Shown: positions 38,962 through 46,968 of the stretch, piece after piece
How the letters are laid out: each line of letters starts with the position of its first letter
How positions within the stretch are numbered: the stretch's first letter is position 1
Assembly (NCBI RefSeq): GCF_000740775.1
Contig: NZ_JFGS01000007.1
Span: 1-64,000, forward strand
Reading direction: 5' to 3'
Length of the DNA stretch: 64,000 nt
Origin: Haematobacter missouriensis
GTDB lineage: Bacteria; Pseudomonadota; Alphaproteobacteria; Rhodobacterales; Rhodobacteraceae
Notes under the pieces: generated by a model
Seen by the model: the letters and a program-made list of their open reading frames with translations, nothing else
The model's database searches: none
What the model was told of the DNA's origin: nothing
Program-made: the position numbers and the translations under genes

Positions 38962-39065
38962 AACGTGGCGTAGCCGGGCCGCTGCCGCCCTTGCCTTTCC
39001 CCCCGTTCGTTTTGCATCCTGCCAGCCGATAGCGGAGGGGCTGTCAGTCAAGGAGGACCGAACGA

Positions 39066-40991
39066 ATGGGTGCCTATGCCACCATAGCCGACCGCAACGC
39101 GCTCGAAGCGGAGATGCCTTGGAGCGCGCGTGATGTGCCCGCGACGATCCATCAGCTTCTGGAGCGCACCGCGGCTCGCTACGGGGACAGACCCGCGATC
39201 GGTTTCCAGCTCTCCTCCGGTCCGCAGGATCCCGCCGAAACCCTGACATGGCGGGAATTCCGCGATGAGGTGAACCGCGCGGCGAACCTGTTCCGCAAGC
39301 TCGGTGTGGGTGAAAACGACGTGGTGGCGTTCATTCTGCCGAACGCGCTGGAGACGGCGGTAACGCTTGTCGCCGGAATGGTGGCCGGGATCGTCAGCCC
39401 GGTAAACCCTTTGCTCGATGCAGAGCACATGGCGGGTCTTCTACGGGAGACCAAGGCCAAGGTCGTCGTCACGCTGAAGTCCATTCCGAAGTCTGACATC
39501 TCCCAGAAAGTCGCCGAAGCCGTGGCGGCCGCGCCCTCCGTTCAGGTGGTGGTGGAGGTGGATCTGCTGCGCTACCTTCCGGCGCCGAAACGCTGGATCG
39601 CGCATTTCCTGCGTCCGAAGGCCGGACGCCGCCATCAGGCGCGTATCGTGGACTTTACCAAAGCGGTCTCACAGGAAAGCGCCACGCTCTCCTTCGGTGA
39701 TCCGGGGCAGGATCGGGTCGCTGCCTATTTCCACACGGGCGGCACCACCGGCCTGCCGAAAGTGGCCCAGCACCGCTATTCGGGCATGATCTACAACGGC
39801 TGGCTGGGGGGCACGCTGCTGTTCAAGAACACCGATGTGTTGATGTGTCCTCTGCCGCTGTTTCACGTCTTTGCGGCCTATCCGATCTTCATGTCCACGC
39901 TCTCCTCCGGGGCGCAGATCGTCCTGCCGACGCCTGCGGGCTACCGGGGGGAGGGGGTGTTCGACAACCTCTGGAAGCTGATCGAGCGGTGGAAGGGCAC
40001 GTACCTCGTCATCGTGCCGACGGCGATCTCCGCCCTGATGCAGCGGCCCGTGGATGCCGATATCTCCACCCTGCGCGGGTGTTTCTCCGGCTCCGCGCCG
40101 CTGCCGCAGGAGTTGTTCAAGCGGTTCGAGGCCGCGACGGGCGTACAGATCGTGGAGGGATACGGCCTGACGGAATGCACCTGCCTGGTTTCCGTCAATC
40201 CGCCGGACGGGGTGAAGAAGATCGGCTCCGTGGGCCTGCCGTTTCCCTATACCGAAGTCCGCATCCTGCACACTGACGATCACGGCAACATCACGCGCGA
40301 ATGTGCGACCGAGGAGGTGGGGGAAATCTGCGTCTCCAATCCCGGTGTGTTCGAGGGATCTACCTATACGGAGCCGGGGCGTAACCTTGGTCTTTACGCG
40401 GACCGTCGATACCTGCGGACAGGCGATCTGGGGCGGCTGGACCGGGATGGCTACCTGTGGATCACGGGCCGCAGAAAGGATCTCATCATCCGGGGTGGTC
40501 ACAACATCGATCCCGCGGAGATAGAGGAGGCCCTCGCAGGCCATCCTGCGGTGGCCTTTGTCGGTGCGATCGGTCAGCCGGATGCCTTCGCGGGCGAGCT
40601 CCCCGCCGCATATGTGGAACTGATCCAGGGGGCGGAGGTGACTCCGGCGGAACTGCTGGAGTATGCGCGTGCGCATATCCATGAACGTGCCGCCGTGCCC
40701 AAGTTCATCGGCATTCTGGACGAACTGCCAAAAACAGCGGTGGGCAAGGTGTTCAAGCCCGATCTTCGCCGCCTTGCCATCACGCGGGTGCTGGACGCAG
40801 CCCTTGCGGAAGCCGGGATGTCCGCGCAAGTCGCGGAGGTGGTGGAGGATCGCCGCCGTGGACTCGTCGCGCGCCTGCATCGGACAGGCGAGGTGCAGGA
40901 ACCTGCGGTGGCGGAAGTGTTGGGGAGCTTCACCGTTCCATGGGAATGGGAGGACCGCCGTCCACTTCCGGTGCCTACCCCTGTCGCCTGA
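39066..40991 (+). CDS. AMP-dependent acyl-CoA synthetase
   Basis: A 641-residue ANL-superfamily ligase that activates a carboxylic acid with ATP and joins it to CoA. The P-loop is AYFHTGGTTGLPKVAQH, the adenine motif GYGLTECTCLVS, the hinge motif YLRTGDLGRLDRDGYLWITGRRKDLIIRGG (only partly quoted here as YLRTGDLGR and GRRKDLIIRGG), and the catalytic Lys is in PKTAVGKVFK. The roughly 60 residues after that Lys are longer than usual. A perfect AAGGAGG precedes ATG 39066. The substrate cannot be read from sequence; it stands alone before a convergent DoxX gene. Confidence 0.9.
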   Translation: MGAYATIADRNALEAEMPWSARDVPATIHQLLERTAARYGDRPAIGFQLSSGPQDPAETLTWREFRDEVNRAANLFRKLGVGENDVVAFILPNALETAVTLVAGMVAGIVSPVNPLLDAEHMAGLLRETKAKVVVTLKSIPKSDISQKVAEAVAAAPSVQVVVEVDLLRYLPAPKRWIAHFLRPKAGRRHQARIVDFTKAVSQESATLSFGDPGQDRVAAYFHTGGTTGLPKVAQHRYSGMIYNGWLGGTLLFKNTDVLMCPLPLFHVFAAYPIFMSTLSSGAQIVLPTPAGYRGEGVFDNLWKLIERWKGTYLVIVPTAISALMQRPVDADISTLRGCFSGSAPLPQELFKRFEAATGVQIVEGYGLTECTCLVSVNPPDGVKKIGSVGLPFPYTEVRILHTDDHGNITRECATEEVGEICVSNPGVFEGSTYTEPGRNLGLYADRRYLRTGDLGRLDRDGYLWITGRRKDLIIRGGHNIDPAEIEEALAGHPAVAFVGAIGQPDAFAGELPAAYVELIQGAEVTPAELLEYARAHIHERAAVPKFIGILDELPKTAVGKVFKPDLRRLAITRVLDAALAEAGMSAQVAEVVEDRRRGLVARLHRTGEVQEPAVAEVLGSFTVPWEWEDRRPLPVPTPVA

Positions 40992-40998
40992 CTAACGG

Positions 40999-41030
40999 GC
41001 TAACAGGCGGCGGAGCTAACAGGCGGCGGA
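40999..41030. repeat. 16-bp direct tandem duplication
   Basis: Two adjacent perfect copies of GCTAACAGGCGGCGGA (40999-41014 and 41015-41030) directly after the acyl-CoA synthetase stop. It looks like a recent local duplication. Confidence 0.9.
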
Positions 41031-41062
41031 CGGGAGAGCCCGGTCGATTTGATCGGAGGACT

Positions 41063-41094
41063 GTTGTGCGGCGGGCAGGATCCCACCGCACAAC
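41063..41094. terminator. hairpin between convergent genes (possible bidirectional terminator)
   Basis: A perfect 9-bp inverted repeat (GTTGTGCGG at 41063-41071, CCGCACAAC at 41086-41094) with a 14-base loop lies between the ends of the acyl-CoA synthetase gene and the DoxX gene. No T tract on either strand, so it is at best a weak or Rho-assisted terminator. Confidence 0.4.
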
Positions 41095-41098
41095 GGGG

Positions 41099-41680
41099 TC
41101 AGAATTGCCGCTTCAGCACCATCTTGTCCAGCGAGAGGTACCCGCCGCCGAAAGCAGCGAACAGGGCGGTGAGACAGGCCCAGAAGATTGAGGTGAACTC
41201 CGCCTTCTGCTGGACGCCGGACAGGAAGGAGACCCCACCGTCAGGAGCGAGCTGCGCCCGTGCCGCATCGGTGAAATAATGCGCTCCTTCCCCGGTCATG
41301 AAAGCCACGCCCTCGGGCGTAAGGAAGCTGGTTCCGTAGGGATTGTGCAGGTGGAAGGACAAGGTGACGAGCAGAAGGATCGTCGCCGCGACGGCGGCGG
41401 GCCGGGTGAACAGTCCGATCAAGATCAGAATACCCCCCAGAAATTCCGTCAGCGAGACGATGAGCGACCAGAACCATCCCGGGCCGAATGGCACGAGTCC
41501 GGCCATCATTCCCGCCATGGCAAACGGCGCCTGTATCTTCGGCCAGCCCGACATGACGAGCATTGCGCCGGTGATGATGCGGATCACCACCCAGACGGCA
41601 GGTTGGGCGAAGAAGTCATAGACCGGCCCCATAAAGGGCAAAATCAGCCGGTCGCGTGGGTTATCAAGAGGCGTAGGCAT
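41099..41680 (-). CDS. DoxX family membrane protein
   Basis: A 193-residue integral membrane protein with four hydrophobic helices: VVIRIITGAMLVMSG near 31, FWSLIVSLTEFLGGILILIG near 69, AAVAATILLLVTLSFHLH near 95, and a last one near 165. DoxX/DoxD-like proteins are linked to quinone redox or detoxification, but most are uncharacterised. Convergent with the acyl-CoA synthetase gene, and followed upstream by a 709-base gene-free stretch. Confidence 0.88.
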   Translation of the reverse strand: MPTPLDNPRDRLILPFMGPVYDFFAQPAVWVVIRIITGAMLVMSGWPKIQAPFAMAGMMAGLVPFGPGWFWSLIVSLTEFLGGILILIGLFTRPAAVAATILLLVTLSFHLHNPYGTSFLTPEGVAFMTGEGAHYFTDAARAQLAPDGGVSFLSGVQQKAEFTSIFWACLTALFAAFGGGYLSLDKMVLKRQF

Positions 41681-42389
41681 GCGTCATGGCCCTTCCCATT
41701 GTTGCGGGCAGGTCATCCGGCGGACCCATGGCCGCCCCTGCTCCCATATTTATGGTGCAATGGTCCGATCTTGCGTCAACCCGCCACCTTGCAATTGAGG
41801 AAAGGCGTCGCCCGCAGGACACGGCCATAGCCAGGTCATTCTTCCTTCAGGGGCGCCGCCGCATATCACCGAGTCGGGCGGCGCCACGTTTCCGCCTGCC
41901 CGGAATATCCTTGCCGCTTGCCCGACATCGTCACCCAGCGCCCTTCCCACGTATGTCGACCGCACGTGCAGGGCGCGGTTCAAACAAAACAGGCAGGGAA
42001 TGCGCGTGTCGCGACATGGAGATTGCGTAGCCGCCCCAACGGCGCCGAAAGGATCGCCCCTCCAGCACCTCCCGGACTTCGGTCTGACAATCGTGCCATC
42101 GTCGCGGCCAAGAAAAGCGCAGGGGCGACGCTCCCCGGACTTCTTCGCCATGTGTATCCGGGAATGTTGCCATCATCGTGGAAGCATCGGCTGTACGCCC
42201 GCCTTGGTGCCGCTTGCGCGGCAACTACAGGCCACGTCTTCCCCCGTCCCAGAGCAGGTCGGTCTGCTTCCATTGTTTCCCAACACGAACAGTATGACGG
42301 AATCGGCGCAACGCGCGGTGCCTTAGCCGAATGTCAGCATCCATGGGGCAGAGTGACGGCATCCGAAAAGTCAGCTTTCAGGAGAAGCC
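41681..42389 (+). other. 709-base stretch without recognisable genes
   Basis: Open frames on both strands (for example 41750-42151 minus and the upstream part of the frame ending 42928) carry no domain, ribosome site or signal sequence. It lies between the DoxX gene and the phage-like islet, so decayed phage sequence such as a lost endolysin is conceivable, but nothing supports that directly. Confidence 0.45.
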
Positions 42390-42641
42390 ATGACCCAGAA
42401 CCTTTTTGCCAGCCAAGCCCCGGGCCTCACCGCGCCGCTGCTGCATATTTTCGACATCCTGCCGGGGCAGCCGCTGGCCTATGTCACCCGCGCGATCCTT
42501 CTGGCGGAAGAGGGGACCGTCACGCTTACCACCCTCGGCGGAGAGACGGTGACCACGCTGCCGCTTGCCCCCGGCGTCTGGCATCCGGTGATGGCGACAG
42601 CGGTCGGCGCTGCCAGCGTGCGGATACAGGGAGGATGCTGA
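42390..42641 (+). CDS. small phage-type protein, possibly spike base protein
   Basis: An 83-residue protein with a repeated beta pattern: VTRAILLAEEGTVTLTTLGGETVTTLPLAPGVWHPVMATAVGAAS. This resembles short phage/GTA spike-base proteins of the Rhodobacter capsulatus rcc01079 type, which have a similar ALxVGxxGxVxVxTxGGxxVTF...GxxPVxxxxVxATG layout; the match is by eye. AGGAG lies nine bases before ATG 42390. It overlaps the inner-spanin gene by seven bases, which supports a phage origin. Confidence 0.55.
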   Translation: MTQNLFASQAPGLTAPLLHIFDILPGQPLAYVTRAILLAEEGTVTLTTLGGETVTTLPLAPGVWHPVMATAVGAASVRIQGGC

Positions 42642-42928
42642 GCCTGCGCCACTGGGCGGGGGGCGGTGCCGCGATTGCGCTATTGCTCGCGGGCATGTGG
42701 GCGGGGGAACGGCTGGCGTCGGCGTCGGCTCTCCGGGCGCGTGCAGTGGCGGCGGAACAGGCCGCCTTGCGAGCGACTGCCCAGCGCCAAGCGGAGATGG
42801 AGCGACTGCGGACGGAAGCGGGGCTGGACCTCGCCTTGGGAAAGGTGGTGGATGATGCGCGCGATATGGATGACCGTGCTATCGTGTTCGACGCTGGCCG
42901 CATGCGGCAGCTCTTCCCCGCGCGATGA
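42635..42928 (+). CDS. inner-membrane spanin (Rz-like)
   Basis: A 97-residue protein with a short basic start (MLSLRHW), one membrane helix (about 9-23) and a long Ala/Glu/Arg-rich helical region (about 30-75) likely to form a coiled coil in the periplasm: the layout of phage i-spanins, which with an o-spanin fuse inner and outer membranes at lysis. GGGAGG is just before ATG 42635, and it overlaps the preceding frame by seven bases. Identification rests mainly on the lipoprotein frame nested in its 3' end. Confidence 0.7.
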   Translation: MLSLRHWAGGGAAIALLLAGMWAGERLASASALRARAVAAEQAALRATAQRQAEMERLRTEAGLDLALGKVVDDARDMDDRAIVFDAGRMRQLFPAR

Positions 42929-43088
42929 GCCGGTGCCCCCCTCGCTCCTCCAGCCCTGTCCCGAACTCACTGCGCCCGGCGGCGACATGACGGCCGCCGC
43001 CGTATGGCAGGCTTGGAACCGCGACCGATGGGCCGGGGCGGTCTGCCGCTCCCGGCACGCAGGTCTCGTCGCCGCACTGGGGGGCTAG
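42852..43088 (+). CDS. outer-membrane spanin lipoprotein (Rz1-like), nested start
   Basis: A 78-residue lipoprotein starting inside the inner-spanin gene in the +1 frame and extending 160 bases beyond it. The signal peptide MMRAIWMTVLSCSTLAAC ends in a lipobox; the mature part GSSSPRDEPVPPSLLQPCPEL is Pro-rich, then a Trp...Trp...Cys region follows. This matches Rz1-type o-spanins in size, lipobox and the LL-X-PCP motif. AAAGGTGG precedes ATG 42852 (ATG 42855 is also possible). No endolysin or holin gene is visible nearby. Confidence 0.72.
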   Translation: MMRAIWMTVLSCSTLAACGSSSPRDEPVPPSLLQPCPELTAPGGDMTAAAVWQAWNRDRWAGAVCRSRHAGLVAALGG

Positions 43089-43346
43089 CAGGGTGCTGAA
43101 AAAGTCCTGAGGCTATACGCTGGGAAATCGGCCCGGGAATGTTCTGAGGTATGCGGATTTCCGGTCGGACATCGTGAGATTGCGAACGATTCCACGCCAC
43201 CGCAGACAAAAAGGTCGGGCACCTTCCCGGGCCTGCAGTGAAAAGCAGAAAACTGTCCGGTCACGCCAAAACCTGCAGTTTCCAGGGCGCGTTCCTTAGC
43301 AATGTCGCCGCCCGAAAGCGACCGCGGAATGCCTTTCAGCAGCCGT
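43089..43346. mobile_element. possible short insertion-sequence relic or MITE-like segment
   Basis: Directly after the o-spanin stop lies CAGGGTGCTGAAAAAGTCC (43089-43107), which resembles the terminal inverted repeat seen at ends of some insertion sequences. A degenerate, inverted match (CCTTTCAGCAGCC, 43331-43343) lies at the other side, just before the end of the GNAT gene. The 258 bases hold no complete transposase. This is an inference from one good and one poor end. Confidence 0.35.
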
Positions 43347-43928
43347 TCAGAGGCGGCGCATCCAGAACTGGAGCGGCTTCTCCGTCTCCGCTGTTTCCCC
43401 AATGTCCTTCCAGCGGAAACGGGCGATGACACCGGGCAACGGCTCATAGTTCCGTGCTCGCCAGAAGGCGTCGAGCGGGCGGTAATCCACGGGGCGCATG
43501 GGGTGATCTGCCGGGCGGATCACGGAGCAGAAGGCGCTCCAGACGAAGCCGTGTTCGCGGGCATGGGCCTCCCGCTCATCGAAGAAGCGGTGGCCAATGC
43601 CATGCCCGCGCCAGCCCGGCAGCAGCACCGATTCCGCGCAGTAGAAGATTTGGTCGAGCGGCTCCGGCCGCCCGGCGAAGGCGGCGGCGAAATCGTCGGC
43701 GTGATCGGTCATCGGCGTGCCGGTGGCCGCGCCGACGATCCGCGCGCCGTCGAGCGCGCCGACCACCACCGCGCGCGGGCTGTTGCGATAGGCTTCCAGA
43801 TAGCGCCGCTCGTAGGCAAGATCGCCGTCATAAAGATAGGGCCAGTCGCGGAATACCGCGATGCGCAGCCGCGCCACATCGTCAAGCGCGCCCTCCAGCG
43901 CGCTGCCGGTGAGGCGCTCCACTCTCAT
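43347..43928 (-). CDS. GNAT family N-acetyltransferase
   Basis: A 193-residue acetyltransferase-like protein. The acetyl-CoA loop is VLLPGWRGHGIGHRFFDER, close to the Arg/Gln-X2-Gly-X-Gly/Ala pattern, preceded by the beta4-like AESVLLP. ATG 43928 overlaps the stop of the NTF2-like gene as ATGA, so they are coupled. The longer frame to 44162 runs through that gene. Substrate unknown. It is the last gene of the hisD-led run and abuts the phage and IS-like debris. Confidence 0.82.
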   Translation of the reverse strand: MRVERLTGSALEGALDDVARLRIAVFRDWPYLYDGDLAYERRYLEAYRNSPRAVVVGALDGARIVGAATGTPMTDHADDFAAAFAGRPEPLDQIFYCAESVLLPGWRGHGIGHRFFDEREAHAREHGFVWSAFCSVIRPADHPMRPVDYRPLDAFWRARNYEPLPGVIARFRWKDIGETAETEKPLQFWMRRL

Positions 43929-44329
43929 GCGGAGACCTGGCGGATCCAGTCTGCAAGATTGTAGAAGGTGGTCACCCGGGTGATCTTGCCGTCCTGAAGC
44001 GAAAAGAACGCCCCAGCGGGCAGGACATAGGTCTGGCCATGCGCAGGGGGCAGGTCTCCATCGGTCTTGAGGTAAGTGCCGTTTACCACGAATTCTGCCG
44101 CGCCCCGTGTGCCATCGGGGGTGGAGAACAGGACGATGTCCGTCAGGTTCTCCTTGTAGCATTCGGCCATATGCGCCCCGAACTCCGCGAAGAGTTCCTT
44201 GCCGGGGCGGGCCGAGCCTTCGTTCACGTTATGCACGAACGCGTCGGACAGTTCGGCGAGCATCCCGTCGAGCGATCCGTTGTTGAAGGCCTCATAATAG
44301 CGGCGCAGCGTCGCGATGGCGTCTGTCAT
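43925..44329 (-). CDS. NTF2-like (SnoaL/ketosteroid-isomerase fold) protein
   Basis: A 134-residue NTF2-like protein: TLRRYYEAFNNGSLDGMLAELSDAFVHNVNEG is the typical N-terminal cone, followed by strands ending FFSLQDGKITRVTTFYN. Such proteins act as small isomerases, hydratases or binding proteins. ATG 44329 is chosen over 44341. It lies 12 bases after the phosphatase-like gene and is coupled to the GNAT gene. The actual activity is unknown. Confidence 0.85.
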   Translation of the reverse strand: MTDAIATLRRYYEAFNNGSLDGMLAELSDAFVHNVNEGSARPGKELFAEFGAHMAECYKENLTDIVLFSTPDGTRGAAEFVVNGTYLKTDGDLPPAHGQTYVLPAGAFFSLQDGKITRVTTFYNLADWIRQVSA

Positions 44330-44341
44330 GTTTCCTCTCAC

Positions 44342-44797
44342 TTACTCAAGGGTCGGGCCGAAGCGATCGATCATCCGTTCGCGGATCTGGTCGCGCGTCT
44401 GGCGGTAGGCATCAAGCTTCGCCTCCCGCGATTCGCCAAGCCCCGTCGGGTCCATGATCGGCCAGTATTCGATGTCGAGATGATAGTAGCGCGTGAGTTC
44501 CAGAGCCGTGCGCTGACTGGCGGGGGAAAGCGCCACGATCAGGTCGAAAGTGGACATGTCATCCCCCCAATCGTGCATCTGCTGGAAGTTGCGGACCCTG
44601 TGGCGGGCAAGGTCGATGCCGATCTCGGCGCAGACGGCGATGGCGAAACCGTCGATGTCGAGATCGCTGCGTACCCCGGCCGACTGGACGTAATGCCGCC
44701 GACCGTAGAACTTTTTCATCATGGCTTCGGCCATGGGGGAACGGATCGAATTGTGGTCGCAGCAGAAGAGCACGGAGGTCAATATCGCGCCCGTCAC
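44342..44797 (-). CDS. low-molecular-weight phosphatase / ArsC-like protein
   Basis: A 151-residue protein of the LMW protein-tyrosine phosphatase fold. The P-loop Cys-X5-Arg-Ser is in VLFCCDHNSIRSPMAEA, and the Asp-Pro of MDPTGLGESREAKL supplies the general acid. Related proteins are annotated as arsenate reductase, but the extra Cys residues used for arsenate reduction in known ArsC are not obvious. It follows UPF0262 and hisD, a conserved grouping in Rhodobacterales as far as I know. Confidence 0.85.
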   Translation of the reverse strand: MTGAILTSVLFCCDHNSIRSPMAEAMMKKFYGRRHYVQSAGVRSDLDIDGFAIAVCAEIGIDLARHRVRNFQQMHDWGDDMSTFDLIVALSPASQRTALELTRYYHLDIEYWPIMDPTGLGESREAKLDAYRQTRDQIRERMIDRFGPTLE

Positions 44798-44801
44798 GCT
44801 C

Positions 44802-45278
44802 TCAGCTCCCCCGAAGCACGCAGACCAGCGTGAACAGCCGCCGCGCCGTGTCTATATCAACGATCGCCTTGCCCTCCAGCCTCTCCTGAAGGAGCCGCGC
44901 CCCCTCATTGTGAATGCCACGGCGGGCCATGTCGATGGCTTCGATCTGGGCGGGGCCGAGGCGGCGTACCGCGTCGTAGTAGCTTTCGCAGATCTGGAAG
45001 TAGTCCTTCACGACCTGACGGAAGGGTCCGAAGGACAGATGAAACTCCGCCAAGCGGGCCGCCGCTTCATCCGAGACATCGAACACCAGACGCCCGTCCC
45101 GCACGCAGAGCAGCAGCCGGTAGGGCCCGGGCGGCGCGTCGCGGCCATCCCGCGTGGGCAGGGTGAAGCTATTGTCTTCCAGCAGGTCGAAGATGGCGAC
45201 GCGCCGTTCCTGCTCCATCTCCGCCGAAGGCGTGGGCAGTCCGGTATCGTCGATCTCGATATGGGAGAGGCGCATCAT
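44802..45278 (-). CDS. UPF0262 family protein
   Basis: A 158-residue soluble protein of the alphaproteobacterial UPF0262 family, recognised by FHLSFGPFRQVVKDYFQICESYYDAVR and IDMARRGIHNEGARLL. Function unknown. ATG 45278 lies one base after the hisD stop and has GGAGG (inside the end of hisD) five bases upstream; ATG 45275 is equally usable. It sits between hisD and the phosphatase-like gene. Confidence 0.88.
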   Translation of the reverse strand: MMRLSHIEIDDTGLPTPSAEMEQERRVAIFDLLEDNSFTLPTRDGRDAPPGPYRLLLCVRDGRLVFDVSDEAAARLAEFHLSFGPFRQVVKDYFQICESYYDAVRRLGPAQIEAIDMARRGIHNEGARLLQERLEGKAIVDIDTARRLFTLVCVLRGS

Positions 45279-45279
45279 C

Positions 45280-46584
45280 TCAGCCTCCATTCAGCCGGTC
45301 GAGCCGGGCGCGGACGGAGAGGCCGTGCGCCTCAAGGCTTTCGGAGCGCGCCAACCGTTCGGCGGCCGGCCCGATGCGTCCCAGCGCCTCCGGCGTCATC
45401 CGGGCGAGGGTAGTGCGCTTCATGAAATCCAGCACCGAAAGGCCCGAAGAAAAGCGCGCCGAGCGGGCCGTGGGAAGGACATGGTTCGGGCCGCCCACAT
45501 AGTCGCCGATGGCCTCCGGCGTCCATGCGCCAAGGAAAATCGCCCCCGCATTGGAGATTTCGGCGGCCAGCGCCTCCGGTTCCTCTACGCAAAGCTCCAG
45601 ATGCTCGGGGGCGATGCGGTCGGCCAGCCGCGCGGCGGTGGCGAGGTCCGGCACAGTGATGACCGCGCCGTAGTCCCGCCAGCTTGCGCCCGCGATGTCG
45701 CGCCGCTCCAGCACGGGGATCAGCCGCTCCACCGAAGCGGTCACGGCGCGTGCCAGCGCGGGATCGGGGGTGATGAAGATGGATTGCGCGCTTGCATCAT
45801 GCTCCGCCTGGCTGAGCAGGTCGAGCGCGATCCAGTCGGGATCGGCGTCGCCCTCGGCAATCACCAGTATCTCCGAAGGGCCTGCGATCATGTCGATCCC
45901 CACCTTGCCGAAGACACGCCGCTTGGCCGCGGCGACATAGGCATTGCCGGGGCCGGTGATCTTGTCCACCGGGCGGATGGTCTCGGTGCCGTAGGCCAGC
46001 GCGGCGATGGCCTGCGCGCCGCCGATGCGATAGACCGTCTCCACCCCCGCGAGCCGCGCGGCCAGCAGGACGAGCGGGTTCACCTTGCCACCGGGCGTGG
46101 GAGCGCAGATCACCAGCCGCTCCACCCCTGCCACGCGGGCCGGGATGGCGTTCATCAGGACCGAGGACGGGTAGGAGGCCAGACCCCCGGGCACATAAAG
46201 GCCCGCCGCTCCGACCGCCGTCCAGCGCCAGCCGAGCATGGCGCCGGCCTCATCGGTCCAGCTTTCGTCGCCGGGGAGCTGTCGCGCGTGGTAGTCGCGG
46301 ATTCGCTGGGCGGCGAGTTCCAGTGCCGCGCGTTCCTCTGCGTCGATCCCGGCGATGGCTGCGTCCGTTTCCTCGACCGTGAAAGCCAGCGCCTCCGGGG
46401 TCAGGTCCAGCCGGTCGAATTTCCGGGTCAGATCGATTACCGCAGCATCGCCCCTTGCCCGCACATCGGCGATGATGTCGGCCACCGCCGCATCCACGTC
46501 CGGCGCTTCCTCCCGCTTGGTGGCGAGGAAGCTCTGGAAGGCGGTGTCGAACGCGGCGTCGGTGCTGTCGAGGAATACGGGCAT
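45280..46584 (-). CDS. hisD: histidinol dehydrogenase HisD
   Basis: A 434-residue zinc enzyme performing the last two oxidations of histidine synthesis. Family blocks are YVPGGLASYPSSVLMN, KITGPGNAYVAAAKR, IAGPSEILVIA, DLLSQAEHD (zinc ligands Gln and His), APEHLEL and GGPNHVLPTARSARFSSGLSV. ATG 46584 has AAGGAG nine bases upstream; the frame continues open to 47301 but that part is not related to HisD. It leads the run hisD-UPF0262-phosphatase-NTF2-GNAT. Confidence 0.96.
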   Translation of the reverse strand: MPVFLDSTDAAFDTAFQSFLATKREEAPDVDAAVADIIADVRARGDAAVIDLTRKFDRLDLTPEALAFTVEETDAAIAGIDAEERAALELAAQRIRDYHARQLPGDESWTDEAGAMLGWRWTAVGAAGLYVPGGLASYPSSVLMNAIPARVAGVERLVICAPTPGGKVNPLVLLAARLAGVETVYRIGGAQAIAALAYGTETIRPVDKITGPGNAYVAAAKRRVFGKVGIDMIAGPSEILVIAEGDADPDWIALDLLSQAEHDASAQSIFITPDPALARAVTASVERLIPVLERRDIAGASWRDYGAVITVPDLATAARLADRIAPEHLELCVEEPEALAAEISNAGAIFLGAWTPEAIGDYVGGPNHVLPTARSARFSSGLSVLDFMKRTTLARMTPEALGRIGPAAERLARSESLEAHGLSVRARLDRLNGG

Positions 46585-46731
46585 CAGGGTCTCCTTCCTG
46601 TCTTGGTATCCGCTGCCGCCCCCCGCCTCAAGCTCAACCGAAAGAATAGGGCTGCCGGGGGTGAGAATGCGCACAGTACGAGATCCACGCGGGGGCTTTC
46701 CTTGGCTGCCAGCCCCCGCTATCATCCCCGC

Positions 46732-46968
46732 ATGTTCACGATCGAGCACGATTTCGACGCGACCGTGGTGACACTGGTCGATGAAGGCAGCGCGCCCCTG
46801 CAGGAGGACGTGATCTGCAATGGTTTCGACGACCGCGTGACAGTGGAACAGTACGACCCCCGCAAGGATGAGGTCGTCTCCATCACCTTCTCCATGTCCC
46901 AGATCCGCGATCTTGCCGCCGCGTTGAACCTGCCCGAAGGGGTCTATCGCCTTCGCCCCATCCGCTGA
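46732..46968 (+). CDS. small conserved-looking acidic protein, unknown function
   Basis: A 78-residue soluble protein: MFTIEHDFDATVVTLVDEGS, then GFDDRVTVEQYDPRKDEVVSITFSMSQIRDLAAALNLPEGVYRLRP. It reads like a folded alpha/beta protein with normal codon use for this genome. I do not recognise a named family. ATG 46732 was taken as start since the sequence before it is unlike protein. It diverges from hisD across 147 bases. Confidence 0.65.
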   Translation: MFTIEHDFDATVVTLVDEGSAPLQEDVICNGFDDRVTVEQYDPRKDEVVSITFSMSQIRDLAAALNLPEGVYRLRPIR

